Shown here: positions 27,101 through 35,761 of the stretch, one piece after another
How positions within the stretch are numbered: the first letter of the stretch is position 1
Layout of the letters: every line of letters starts with the position of its first letter
Source of the DNA: Candidatus Planktophila vernalis
Lineage (GTDB): Bacteria; Actinomycetota; Actinomycetes; Nanopelagicales; Nanopelagicaceae
Length of the DNA stretch: 64,000 nucleotides
NCBI RefSeq assembly: GCF_002288185.1
Contig: NZ_CP016776.1
Location: forward strand, 496,001-560,000
Direction: 5' to 3'
Made by a program: the position numbers and the translations under genes
Notes under the pieces: generated by a model
The model's input: the letters and a program-made list of their open reading frames with translations, nothing else
The model's database searches: none
What the model was told of the DNA's origin: nothing

Positions 27101-27735
27101 CTTCAGCTGAGCGCTCTCTGACATTGCTCGGCAAGATTAATCCTTTGGCCTTAGAAGAGTTCTCTTCACTAGAAGAGCGCTTGAAGTTCTTAGCTGAGCA
27201 GTTAGAAGATTTGAAGAACACGAAGAAGGATTTGTTGGACATCATTAAAGAAGTTGATGATCGAGTGCAGTCAATCTTCATGGAAGCCTTTGAATCAACA
27301 GCAACACATTTTGAAGATATCTTCTCTCGCTTGTTCCCAGGTGGCGATGGTCGCTTGATTTTGACCGATCCAGATAATCCACTGACAAGTGGTGTTGATG
27401 TGGAAGCTCGACCACCAGGAAAGCGTATTAAGAGATTGTCTCTGCTCTCTGGTGGAGAGAAGTCATTAACAGCAGTTGCTATGTTGGTTGCAATCTTTAA
27501 AGCGCGCCCTAGTCCGTTCTATGTGCTCGATGAAGTTGAAGCGGCCCTTGACGATACTAACCTTGGACGTTTACTAGTGATTTTGGAAGAGCTTCGAGCA
27601 AGTTCTCAGCTCATCATCATTACTCACCAAAAGCGCACAATGGAGATTGCTGATGCACTCTATGGCGTGACTATGCGTGGTGATGGAGTAACTGAAGTTA
27701 TTTCTCAGCGTTTGCGCGAATCTGACGCAAGTTAA
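24199..27735 (+). CDS. smc: Chromosome segregation protein SMC
   Basis: SMC is the condensin ATPase that organises and separates chromosomes with ScpA/ScpB (not in this window). The N-terminal head has Walker A GPNGSGKS (residues 31-38). Two long coiled-coil arms flank a hinge at about 500-640 (GVHILGSIASLIEIDNGWE and following). The C-terminal head has the ABC signature LLSGGEKSLTAVAML (near 1085) and Walker B FYVLDEVEAALDD. At 1178 aa it is full-length. It starts with GTG. ftsY follows after 13 bases. Confidence 0.97.
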   Translation: MYLKSMTLKGFKSFASSTTLRLEPGITCVVGPNGSGKSNVVDALTWVMGEQGAKSLRGGKMEDVIFAGTSGRAPLGRAEVSLTIDNTDGALPIDYTEVTISRILFRNGQSEYQINGEASRLLDIQELLSDSGIGREMHVIVGQGQLDAILMATPEERRGFIEEAAGVLKHRKRKEKALRKLDSMQANMARVQDLTVELRRQLRPLGKQAEVAKKAATIQADLRDAKLRLFADDFISMSRTLDAEVADETALRQKRAEVDRELETIRSREEALDAQSAVETPLLVQAQETYYQLNSLREKFRGTQSLAQERSRFLNEEAEEARSAGRDPEALEKEAQVLRNEENALRNNINDSRTALAAATTALANAEQALKMDEDKIAAAMRAIADAREGTARQEGHIKSLQARLEAIAEEIARLTKARDDAQHRADSASREYASFELEIASADSGELGLDSAFETAKSALDASKSKLNALVDSERAADRERNTVESKLEAMKLTSQNRDGASALMRDSRGVHILGSIASLIEIDNGWESAAAAALGSLADAIVVQDLSSAVTALTTLRDQNLGQADVLVYEAGNSGNSNIPAGLNALASHIRSHSIGDLISSLLASTVVAENARDAEAILRSHPSVTVVTRDGDVITKARARGGSKSSSSLIEIKALIESLETKLTEITHTCDRLKFEIATATTEVADRQSSFDVALSKLNESDARIASITEQLAVSGQNMKSALAEVERLNTSIQEASSAKSRDEGELVIAQNQLHQQGAVAEPDHTFTENLRNAVSLARTTEVEARLAVRTIEERVDSVAARAKALEDSARNEREASERAIVRRGARARAAVISQAIAESAYEVLIHIERSIAKSATERARLEESRTARDGETLTVRTRGRELTAELEQLTSSVHKDEIARAEQRMRIETLENRTMEEFGIDTVVLVSEYGPDKDVPTFFENEAGEIVTTELIPYRRDQQEKRLASAERSLTLLGKINPLALEEFSSLEERLKFLAEQLEDLKNTKKDLLDIIKEVDDRVQSIFMEAFESTATHFEDIFSRLFPGGDGRLILTDPDNPLTSGVDVEARPPGKRIKRLSLLSGGEKSLTAVAMLVAIFKARPSPFYVLDEVEAALDDTNLGRLLVILEELRASSQLIIITHQKRTMEIADALYGVTMRGDGVTEVISQRLRESDAS

Positions 27736-27748
27736 GTAACGCTTTCTC

Positions 27749-28585
27749 ATGGGTTTATTTAGCAAATTTATTGCCAAAATCAAGGGAACAAATGATTTTG
27801 CACCTGCCGACTGGAAAGAGTTAGAAGAAGAGTTACTTCTCTCTGATTTGGGTCCATCACTGACCAAAGAGTTCTTAGAACAAGCCCGTAAAGTCAAGAG
27901 TGAGAACGCTCAAGAGGCACTTTCTCAAATTCTTTCGACGCATCTATCAACTAAAGATCGCGGCGCACTTTTGGGTCAAGAGACAACTGTCATCATGGTT
28001 GTTGGCGTTAACGGGACAGGCAAAACAACAAGTGTTGCAAAGCTTGCTGCAAATCTAAAAAAGAGCGGCAAGAATGTTGTGATGGCAGCTGGAGATACTT
28101 TCCGAGCCGCAGCCGTTGAGCAGTTGCAAACGTGGGGGATGAGAATTGGTGTTGAGGTAGTTTCGGGTAAAGCAAATGGTGATCCAGCGTCAGTTGCATT
28201 TGATGCTGCAAAGAAAGCTCAAGAGAGCAAAGCTGATTTTCTGATTATCGATACAGCAGGGCGTTTGCATAATAAAAATGATTTGATGGCAGAGCTTGAA
28301 AAAGTTAAGCGTGTAGTTGAGAAAGTCTTCCCAATCAATGAAGTCTTGTTAGTAATTGATGCAACAACTGGTCAAAATGGTTTGCAGCAAGCAAAGATTT
28401 TTACTGAAGCAGTAAAAGTGAGTGGAATTATCCTGACCAAGATTGATGGAAGCGCCCGTGGCGGAGTTGCCCTGGCAATTGAGAAAGAACTCGACATCCC
28501 GATTAAATGGATCGGCACGGGGGAGTCTGAATCAGATTTCGCCCATTTTGAAGCCGATAGCTACATCCAGGGCCTGCTTTCGTAA
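27749..28585 (+). CDS. ftsY: Signal recognition particle receptor FtsY
   Basis: FtsY is the membrane-side GTPase receiving SRP-ribosome complexes. The NG core is intact: GVNGTGKTTSVAKLAANL (P-loop), AAGDTFRAAAVEQLQTW, IIDTAGRLHNKNDLMAELEKV and TKIDGSARGGVALAI. The protein has only 278 residues and a very short N-terminal part (MGLFSKFIAKIKG), so the acidic A domain of longer homologues is missing; membrane binding would rely on the short amphipathic N terminus. The partner Ffh is at 30448. Confidence 0.96.
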   Translation: MGLFSKFIAKIKGTNDFAPADWKELEEELLLSDLGPSLTKEFLEQARKVKSENAQEALSQILSTHLSTKDRGALLGQETTVIMVVGVNGTGKTTSVAKLAANLKKSGKNVVMAAGDTFRAAAVEQLQTWGMRIGVEVVSGKANGDPASVAFDAAKKAQESKADFLIIDTAGRLHNKNDLMAELEKVKRVVEKVFPINEVLLVIDATTGQNGLQQAKIFTEAVKVSGIILTKIDGSARGGVALAIEKELDIPIKWIGTGESESDFAHFEADSYIQGLLS

Positions 28586-28649
28586 CTTAGCCGTAACACT
28601 GGAGCGAAATTGTCACGCCCCCGCAATAGTTCACATCATCAGCCGTAAC
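28582..28649 (+). promoter_or_regulatory. Candidate nitrogen-control region of amt-glnK
   Basis: The 135-base gap before amt contains GTAAC three times (28582, 28593, 28645) and GTCAC once (28612). The longer word AGCCGTAAC occurs at 28589-28597 and 28641-28649. GTnAC half-sites 11 bases apart are typical of GlnR boxes, but the GAAAC partners are poor. This is a weak candidate. Confidence 0.3.
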
Positions 28650-28720
28650 CGGGTCCAGAGAAGGTATGGCCATCTCAAAGGCGAGAAATTTCAAAAACAA
28701 TCTCGAAAGCAGATGAAAAT

Positions 28721-30360
<1,640 letters not shown>

Positions 30361-30383
30361 GTTGCTTGTAGGTGAGATTTAAA

Positions 30384-30418
30384 CTAAAGGCGGGCCAGCA
30401 AAGTTGGCTCGCCTTTAG
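30384..30418. terminator. Hairpin terminator after glnK
   Basis: CTAAAGGCGGGCCA pairs with TGGCTCGCCTTTAG over 14 positions (one G-U) with a 7-base loop. The stem is strong, but only a short T-run lies within its 3' arm, so termination may be partial. It separates amt-glnK from ffh. Confidence 0.7.
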
Positions 30419-30447
30419 TGCAACTGCTCAAGTACTCTTAGCGCCTT

Positions 30448-31884
30448 ATGTTTGAGTCACTCACCTCCAGATTTAGTAGCGCGTTTTCATCGCTGCGCTC
30501 TCGCGGCAAGATAAGTAGTGCTGATATCGATGCAACCTGTGCTGAGATTCGACAAGCTTTACTTGAATCAGACGTTGCCCTATCTGTCGTGGAAAGCTTC
30601 GTTGAGCAGATACGTGAGAAATCTTTAGCTGCACTGCCAACAATGCAATCTGGAACTAATCAGGGTCAAGCAATATTTGAGATTGTTAACGCATCTCTTA
30701 TTGAAATTCTCGGGGGAGAAGCGCGCAGGGTTCGCTTTGCAAAGAATCCTCCAACAGTGATTATGTTGGCAGGTTTGCAAGGTGCTGGTAAAACTACTTT
30801 GGCCGGAAAGCTTGCCAAGTTTTATGCCGATCAAGGAAATACGCCTCTTCTCGTTGCCTCTGATTTACAACGCCCTAATGCTGTCACCCAACTCCAAGTT
30901 GTTGGTGAAAGCATTGGCGTTCCAGTATTTGCACCAGAACCTGGAAATGGTGTTGGCGATCCAGTAAAGGTTGCAAAGAGTGGTATTGAGTTTGCCAAAT
31001 CAAAGCAATACAACATGGTTATTGTCGATACTGCAGGTCGTTTGGGTATTGATGAAGAGTTAATGAAACAGGCATCAGATATTCGAGATGCCGTTAATCC
31101 AGATGAGATTCTCTTTGTAGTTGATGCAATGATCGGTCAAGATGCGGTGAGAACGTCACAAGCATTTTTAGATGGTGTTGGCTTTGATGGTGTAGTTCTA
31201 ACAAAGTTAGATGGTGATGCTCGCGGTGGTGCGGCGTTATCTATTGCTTCAATCACTAAGCGCCCGATTATGTTTGCATCTACTGGTGAAAAGCTCAGTG
31301 ATTTTGACATCTTCTATCCAGATCGTATGGCCTCTCGTATTCTTGGTATGGGCGATGTTGCAACTCTTGCCGAGCAAGCCAAAAAGGCTTTTGATGGCGA
31401 TACATCTGCAAAGCTTGAAGCCAAGTTTGCAAGCGGTGAAGATTTCACATTGGAAGATTTCTTAGAGCAACTTCAGGCCATGTCCAAGATGGGCTCTATG
31501 TCTAAGTTATTGGGCATGTTGCCAGGTGCTGGGGCGATGAAGAAACAGATTGAAAACTTTGATGAAGGCGAAATAGTTCGCACAAAAGCAATTGTTCAAT
31601 CAATGACTCCAATTGAAAGGCGTGATCCAAAGGTTCTCAACGGCTCACGTCGCGCTCGAATTGCACTGGGTTCTGGTCGTAAAGTCTCTGATGTGAACAA
31701 CTTGGTTGATCGCTTCTCTGCTGCGCAAAAGATGATGAAGCAGGTGAGAAATGGCGGCATGCCACAAGGTATGGGCGGTATGGGTCTTCCTGCGATGCCT
31801 AAGGCCTCTATTAAGAGCGCTCCACCCAAGAAGAAGTCCAAATCAGGTAATCCAGCCAAACGCGCCCTGGAAGAGGGGCAGTAA
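30448..31884 (+). CDS. ffh: Signal recognition particle protein Ffh
   Basis: Ffh binds SRP RNA and signal peptides and docks with FtsY. The NG domain has GLQGAGKTTLAGKLAKF (P-loop), DLQRPNAVTQL, VDTAGRLGIDEELM and TKLDGDARGGAALS. The methionine-rich M domain (MSKMGSMSKLLGMLPGAGAMKKQ onward) ends in a GMPQGMGGMG stretch and a basic tail. Length 478 aa is typical. A possible -10 (TACTCT) lies 9 bases before the ATG. Confidence 0.97.
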   Translation: MFESLTSRFSSAFSSLRSRGKISSADIDATCAEIRQALLESDVALSVVESFVEQIREKSLAALPTMQSGTNQGQAIFEIVNASLIEILGGEARRVRFAKNPPTVIMLAGLQGAGKTTLAGKLAKFYADQGNTPLLVASDLQRPNAVTQLQVVGESIGVPVFAPEPGNGVGDPVKVAKSGIEFAKSKQYNMVIVDTAGRLGIDEELMKQASDIRDAVNPDEILFVVDAMIGQDAVRTSQAFLDGVGFDGVVLTKLDGDARGGAALSIASITKRPIMFASTGEKLSDFDIFYPDRMASRILGMGDVATLAEQAKKAFDGDTSAKLEAKFASGEDFTLEDFLEQLQAMSKMGSMSKLLGMLPGAGAMKKQIENFDEGEIVRTKAIVQSMTPIERRDPKVLNGSRRARIALGSGRKVSDVNNLVDRFSAAQKMMKQVRNGGMPQGMGGMGLPAMPKASIKSAPPKKKSKSGNPAKRALEEGQ

Positions 31885-32047
31885 AGCTCGATTTCACCTT
31901 TGCCACCCTTAGATGGCAGAATTGGGCACCTGTTGATGGGGCCCTCTACCCCCGTTCAACATCCACGACCGATAGTTGTATGTAATTGATTGCGCACCCC
32001 GCTGCGATTGATTTTTATGACACACATAAACAGGAGCACAACCTCAC

Positions 32048-32602
32048 TTGGCTACAAAAATTCGTTTAATGCGCATGGGTAAAATCCGCACACCATTTTT
32101 CCGCGTAGTTGTTACAGACTCACGCAAGGCACGTAACGGTCTTTCAATTGAAGAAATTGGCCGTTATGTTCCAGGACAAGAACCATCACTTATTGAGATC
32201 AACTCACAGCGTGCTCAGTACTGGCTCGGTGTTGGTGCACAACCATCAGAGGCTGTAGAGGCTCTTCTGAAGGTCACTGGAGATTGGCAAAAATTTAAGG
32301 GTCTTCCTGGAACTGAAGGCACACTTCGTGTTGCAGCTCCAAAGGTCGGCAAGCATGTTGCTTACGAAGCAGCTATGAAGCAGGCAATGGATGAACCAAA
32401 AGAAGGCGCAACTACTCTTAAGAAGAAAGCACAAGAGAAGTTAGCTGCAAAGGCAAACCCAGTTGTTGAAGAAGCAGTAGTTGCAGCACCAGTTGCTGAA
32501 GCTGCAGCGGAGGAAGTTGTTGAAGTAGCAGCAGAGGCAGTAGTTGAAACTCCTGCAGAAGCTGTTGTTGAAACTCCAACTGAAGAAGCGGCTGCCGAAT
32601 AA
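32048..32602 (+). CDS. rpsP: 30S ribosomal protein S16 with long acidic tail
   Basis: The first 85 residues are a standard S16 ([31 protein letters not shown]). After about residue 115 comes a tail of some 65 residues made mainly of Ala, Glu and Val in repeated VVE(A/T)PAEA-like units. Actinobacterial S16 proteins often have extensions, but this one is long and acidic. The TTG start is supported by the conserved opening and by AGGAG upstream. The gene opens the rpsP-khpA-rimM-trmD ribosome-maturation operon. Confidence 0.96.
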   Translation: MATKIRLMRMGKIRTPFFRVVVTDSRKARNGLSIEEIGRYVPGQEPSLIEINSQRAQYWLGVGAQPSEAVEALLKVTGDWQKFKGLPGTEGTLRVAAPKVGKHVAYEAAMKQAMDEPKEGATTLKKKAQEKLAAKANPVVEEAVVAAPVAEAAAEEVVEVAAEAVVETPAEAVVETPTEEAAAE

Positions 32603-32604
32603 CA

Positions 32605-32844
32605 ATGATGGATGAAGCCCTAGAGCATTTAGTAAAGGGAATCGTCGATAATCCCGATGATGTAGTTGTTGCTGAAAAGAATCATCGTCGTGGAACAACT
32701 CTTGAGGTTCGTGTGAACCCTGAAGATATCGGCAAAGTTATTGGTCGTAATGGTCGCACTGCAAAGGCGCTTCGCACGGTCGTGAGTGCAATTGCAGGAC
32801 GTACTGTTCGCGTCGATCTCATCGAGACCGACGAAGCACGATAG
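32605..32844 (+). CDS. khpA: KH-domain RNA-binding protein (KhpA family)
   Basis: This 79-aa protein is a single type-II KH domain with the RNA-binding loop in IGKVIGRNGRTAKALRTVV. KhpA-like proteins are small global RNA binders, sometimes partnering with KhpB/Jag. Its place between rpsP and rimM is conserved in actinobacteria and firmicutes. It starts 2 bases after rpsP and ends 2 bases before rimM. Confidence 0.93.
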   Translation: MMDEALEHLVKGIVDNPDDVVVAEKNHRRGTTLEVRVNPEDIGKVIGRNGRTAKALRTVVSAIAGRTVRVDLIETDEAR

Positions 32845-32846
32845 CA

Positions 32847-33350
32847 ATGCGTTTACTCGTGGGGCGCATCGGTCGCGCCCACGGAATTCTTGGAGAAGCG
32901 ACGATTGAGGTTCGAACTGATGAACCTGATCGTCGTTTTGCCATTGGTAACAAAGTTCAAACAGATGCCCACGGTGAGCTAACAATTACCTCTGGCCGTG
33001 TCCATAACGGCATTTTATTGCTGGGTTTCAATGGCATCACTGATCGCAATGGAATTGAAAAGCTACGTAACACTTTGATTTATTGCGATGTAGATATCAA
33101 TGAGCCAGGAATTGATGAAGATGATTATCACGTGCTCCAGCTCGTTGGGTGTTCGGCTGAACTTGAATCTGGTCAAGTATTGGGTGAAGTAACTGATGTT
33201 GTTAATCTTCCAGGACAGGATTTGTTAGCGATTAAGACGGAAACTGGCGAGGTTCTTATTCCCTTCGTGCATCAGCTAGTTCCGATTGTTGATATTGCAG
33301 GGCGTAGAGTTGTTGTCATTCCACCTGATATGTCAGGGGAAGTTAAATGA
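32847..33350 (+). CDS. rimM: 16S rRNA processing protein RimM
   Basis: RimM assists 30S assembly, binding S19. The N-terminal beta-barrel (LLVGRIGRAHGILGEATIEVRTDEPDRRF) and the C-terminal PRC barrel (YHVLQLVGCSAELESGQVLGEVTDVVNLPGQDLLAI, LIPFVHQLVPIVDIAGRRVVVIPP) are both present. Length 167 aa is normal. The stop overlaps trmD by four bases. Confidence 0.95.
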   Translation: MRLLVGRIGRAHGILGEATIEVRTDEPDRRFAIGNKVQTDAHGELTITSGRVHNGILLLGFNGITDRNGIEKLRNTLIYCDVDINEPGIDEDDYHVLQLVGCSAELESGQVLGEVTDVVNLPGQDLLAIKTETGEVLIPFVHQLVPIVDIAGRRVVVIPPDMSGEVK

Positions 33351-34015
33351 GAATTGATGCTGTAACTATCTTTCCTGAGTATTTTGCACCGCTTAAGCTT
33401 TCACTTTTAGGTAAAGCACAAGAGAGTGGAATCGTTGATTTTGGAATTCACGATCTACGCAGCTTTGCTACAAATGTTCATAACCAGGTTGATGACACAC
33501 CTTACGGTGGAGGCGCTGGAATGGTCATGATGCCTGAAGTGTGGGGACAAGCCTTAGACCCATTGATGAGTACTGAAACAGATTTGATCATTTTGACTCC
33601 TGCAGGCAAGCGCTTTGATCAGCCAATGGCAGCGAATTTTTCCAAGGCATCACACCTAGTTTTTGCTTGTGGACGCTATGAAGGCATTGATGATCGAGTG
33701 CGCCAGCATTATCTTTCTAAGAATCACCGTGTGCATGAAGTCTCAATTGGTGATTATGTATTAGGTGGGGGAGAAGTTGCATCCCTTGTGATGATTGAAG
33801 CTATTACTCGATTAATCCCAGGAGTTCTCGGAAATCCTGAATCACTTGCTGAAGAGTCACATAATGAAGAGGGATATCTTGAATATCCCAATTACACAAA
33901 GCCTCAGAATTGGCGTGATATCCCGGTTCCAGAGATTTTGTTGAGTGGAAATCACGGAGAAATCGCAAAGTGGCGCGCGGCACAAGCAATTGAGCGTGCG
34001 AAAGAGAATTTCTAA
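33347..34015 (+). CDS. trmD: tRNA (guanine-37-N1)-methyltransferase TrmD
   Basis: TrmD methylates G37 of tRNAs to prevent frameshifting. The SPOUT knot is recognisable: FACGRYEGIDDRVRQHY, SIGDYVLGGGEVASLVMIEAITRLIPGVLGN and the C-terminal YTKPQNWRDIPVPEILLSGNHGEIAKWR. Length 222 aa is normal. rplS (L19) usually follows in this operon, but here the next gene is a desaturase with its own promoter. Confidence 0.96.
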   Translation: MRIDAVTIFPEYFAPLKLSLLGKAQESGIVDFGIHDLRSFATNVHNQVDDTPYGGGAGMVMMPEVWGQALDPLMSTETDLIILTPAGKRFDQPMAANFSKASHLVFACGRYEGIDDRVRQHYLSKNHRVHEVSIGDYVLGGGEVASLVMIEAITRLIPGVLGNPESLAEESHNEEGYLEYPNYTKPQNWRDIPVPEILLSGNHGEIAKWRAAQAIERAKENF

Positions 34016-34040
34016 CTGGGCAGTAACCCACGTACTGCCG

Positions 34041-34046
34041 TAGCGT
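34041..34046 (+). promoter_or_regulatory. -10 hexamer of the desaturase gene (leaderless)
   Basis: TAGCGT lies 7 bases before the ATG at 34054; there is no ribosome binding site. Confidence 0.6.
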
Positions 34047-34053
34047 TGCGCCT

Positions 34054-35022
34054 ATGACTTACGACAGCAAGGCGATTCAAGCTCGACTTATTCGAGACCT
34101 AGAACCTGTCGTTGCTGTCGAACTCGATCGACATTTAAAGGTTCAAAAAAATTGGTATCCCCATGAGTATGTCCCATGGTCTGAAGGCCGCGATTTTGCT
34201 GGACCTCTGAACGGTGATGCATGGGAAGCAAAAGATTCACGCCTGACTCCTGTTGCACAAGACTCTTTAATTCTTAACTTATTAACTGAAGATAACTTGC
34301 CGAGCTACCACACCGAAATTGCTCTCTCTATGGGCCGTGACGGTGCATGGGGGACCTGGATTGAACGTTGGACGGCAGAAGAGGCGCGTCACAGCATTGT
34401 TATCCGAGATTATTTAATGGCAACGCGTGGTGTTGATCCATATGAGCTTGAAGATTTACGTATGGCACATATGTCATTGGGTTATCAGACTCCATATGAA
34501 AACGACATGCTGCACACCATCGCCTATGTTTCTTTCCAAGAATTAGCCACGCGCATTTCCCACCGCAACACCGGCAAGATTTCAGATGATCCGATTGCAG
34601 AATCAATGATGCAACGTGTCTCTTTGGATGAGAACCTGCATATGCTTTTCTATCGCAACACATTAGGCGCTGCCCTTGATATGGAACCGAATGCGTCCAT
34701 GCGCGCAATTGCTGATGTTGTAACCAATTTTGATATGCCAGGTGCGAACATGCCAGGCTTTGGTCGAAAAGCTGTGCAGATTGCGTTGGCTGGAATTTAT
34801 GACATGCAGCAGCATTTAGAAGAGGTAGTTGCTCCGGTCCTTCGTGCATGGAATGTCTTTGATCGAACGGACCTGAGCGGTGATGGCTTAGCTGCTCGCG
34901 ATGAGCTTTCAGCATTCTTGGCCAAGGCCACAGCAGAGTCCAACCGCTTTAATGAAAAGCGTGAACTTCATTTTGAGCGTTTAATTGCACGTGGACAAGA
35001 ACCACTGCGAATCATTAAGTAG
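34054..35022 (+). CDS. Acyl-ACP desaturase (ferritin-like di-iron)
   Basis: This is a soluble di-iron desaturase of the acyl-[ACP] desaturase (DesA/FAB2) family that puts a double bond in fatty acyl chains. The two iron-binding helices are visible as TAEEARHSIVI (EExxH) and SLDENLHMLFY (DENxH). Length 322 aa matches actinobacterial members. An electron donor (ferredoxin and reductase) is not in the window. In a cold freshwater organism it would adjust membrane fluidity, which is inference. Confidence 0.9.
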   Translation: MTYDSKAIQARLIRDLEPVVAVELDRHLKVQKNWYPHEYVPWSEGRDFAGPLNGDAWEAKDSRLTPVAQDSLILNLLTEDNLPSYHTEIALSMGRDGAWGTWIERWTAEEARHSIVIRDYLMATRGVDPYELEDLRMAHMSLGYQTPYENDMLHTIAYVSFQELATRISHRNTGKISDDPIAESMMQRVSLDENLHMLFYRNTLGAALDMEPNASMRAIADVVTNFDMPGANMPGFGRKAVQIALAGIYDMQQHLEEVVAPVLRAWNVFDRTDLSGDGLAARDELSAFLAKATAESNRFNEKRELHFERLIARGQEPLRIIK

Positions 35023-35025
35023 TAT
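35020..35025 (+). promoter_or_regulatory. -10 hexamer of the class I amidotransferase gene (leaderless)
   Basis: TAGTAT spans the desaturase stop and lies 7 bases before the ATG at 35033. It supports that start over an in-frame start at 34985. Confidence 0.55.
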
Positions 35026-35032
35026 TACCTGC

Positions 35033-35761
35033 ATGTCCAAGCGCGTTCTCTTCATCGAGCATGACCATGTCTCTGCTGGTGGTCCAATCTGGAAACAGTT
35101 TGAAAAGCGAGGCTATGAAATTTCTCGTTTTATCATCGTTGATGAAGAACATGCAAAGACTCCCAATGTCACACCGGTATGGCCAGATCTACTTTCATTT
35201 GATGTAGTAGTTGTTATGGGTGCGCCATATGCTGCATATGATGATGGCGCAATTGGTAACTGGTTAATTCCACAAATGGCAAAGATGCGCGAAGTTCATA
35301 ACGCTGGAATTCCAGTGTTAGGTATTTGCTTTGGGGGACAGTTAATGTCGCGCGTGTTAGGCGGAACTGTTTCTCGTTCTCCTCATGCAGAGCTTGGTTG
35401 GTATGAAGTAGATAGCGATGATGAGACTTTGATTCCAAAAGGCCCATGGTTTCAGTATCACTGGGATCGATTCACTGTTCCACCAGGGGCGACAGAGATT
35501 GCCCGAACCGAACTATGCCCGCAGGCATATCACTTTGGTCGCACATTAGGCCTGCAGTTTCATCCAGAGATTGATTCTGAAGTTTTAGATATGTGGCTCG
35601 CAATGGATGGCGGGTGCGCCGAAGTTGAATCTGAAGGCGTAGTCGTAGAACAACTACGGGCAGAGACTAGAAAACTCGAAGCGCAAAGCAATCAGCGCGG
35701 TTACGATTTAGTTGATCAATTTCTTGATCGCATCGCAACCGCGCCAATTCGCACTATCTAA
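35033..35761 (+). CDS. Class I glutamine amidotransferase (GuaA-N-like), possible gamma-glutamyl hydrolase
   Basis: This is a triad-type glutaminase domain: the nucleophile Cys is in LGICFGGQLMSRVLGG, and His and Glu are in GLQFHPEID. No synthetase domain is attached. Next to a glutamine-synthetase-like gene and an aldehyde dehydrogenase, the likely job is hydrolysing a gamma-glutamyl amide, the last step of gamma-glutamylated amine pathways. E. coli PuuD has an equivalent role but belongs to a different branch. A C-terminal extension of about 60 residues is helical. It ends directly against the ALDH stop with no gap. The substrate is inferred from context only. Confidence 0.8.
   Translation: MSKRVLFIEHDHVSAGGPIWKQFEKRGYEISRFIIVDEEHAKTPNVTPVWPDLLSFDVVVVMGAPYAAYDDGAIGNWLIPQMAKMREVHNAGIPVLGICFGGQLMSRVLGGTVSRSPHAELGWYEVDSDDETLIPKGPWFQYHWDRFTVPPGATEIARTELCPQAYHFGRTLGLQFHPEIDSEVLDMWLAMDGGCAEVESEGVVVEQLRAETRKLEAQSNQRGYDLVDQFLDRIATAPIRTI

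Noticed and set aside
28582-28625. Full GlnR box before amt
   Set aside because: Two GTnAC half-sites are spaced 11 bases apart, but the GAAAC halves do not match well; kept only as a weak candidate region.
34985-35033. Longer N terminus of the class I amidotransferase starting inside the desaturase gene
   Set aside because: The -10 hexamer 7 bases before ATG 35033 and the fold start at MSKRVLFIEHD favour the shorter form.
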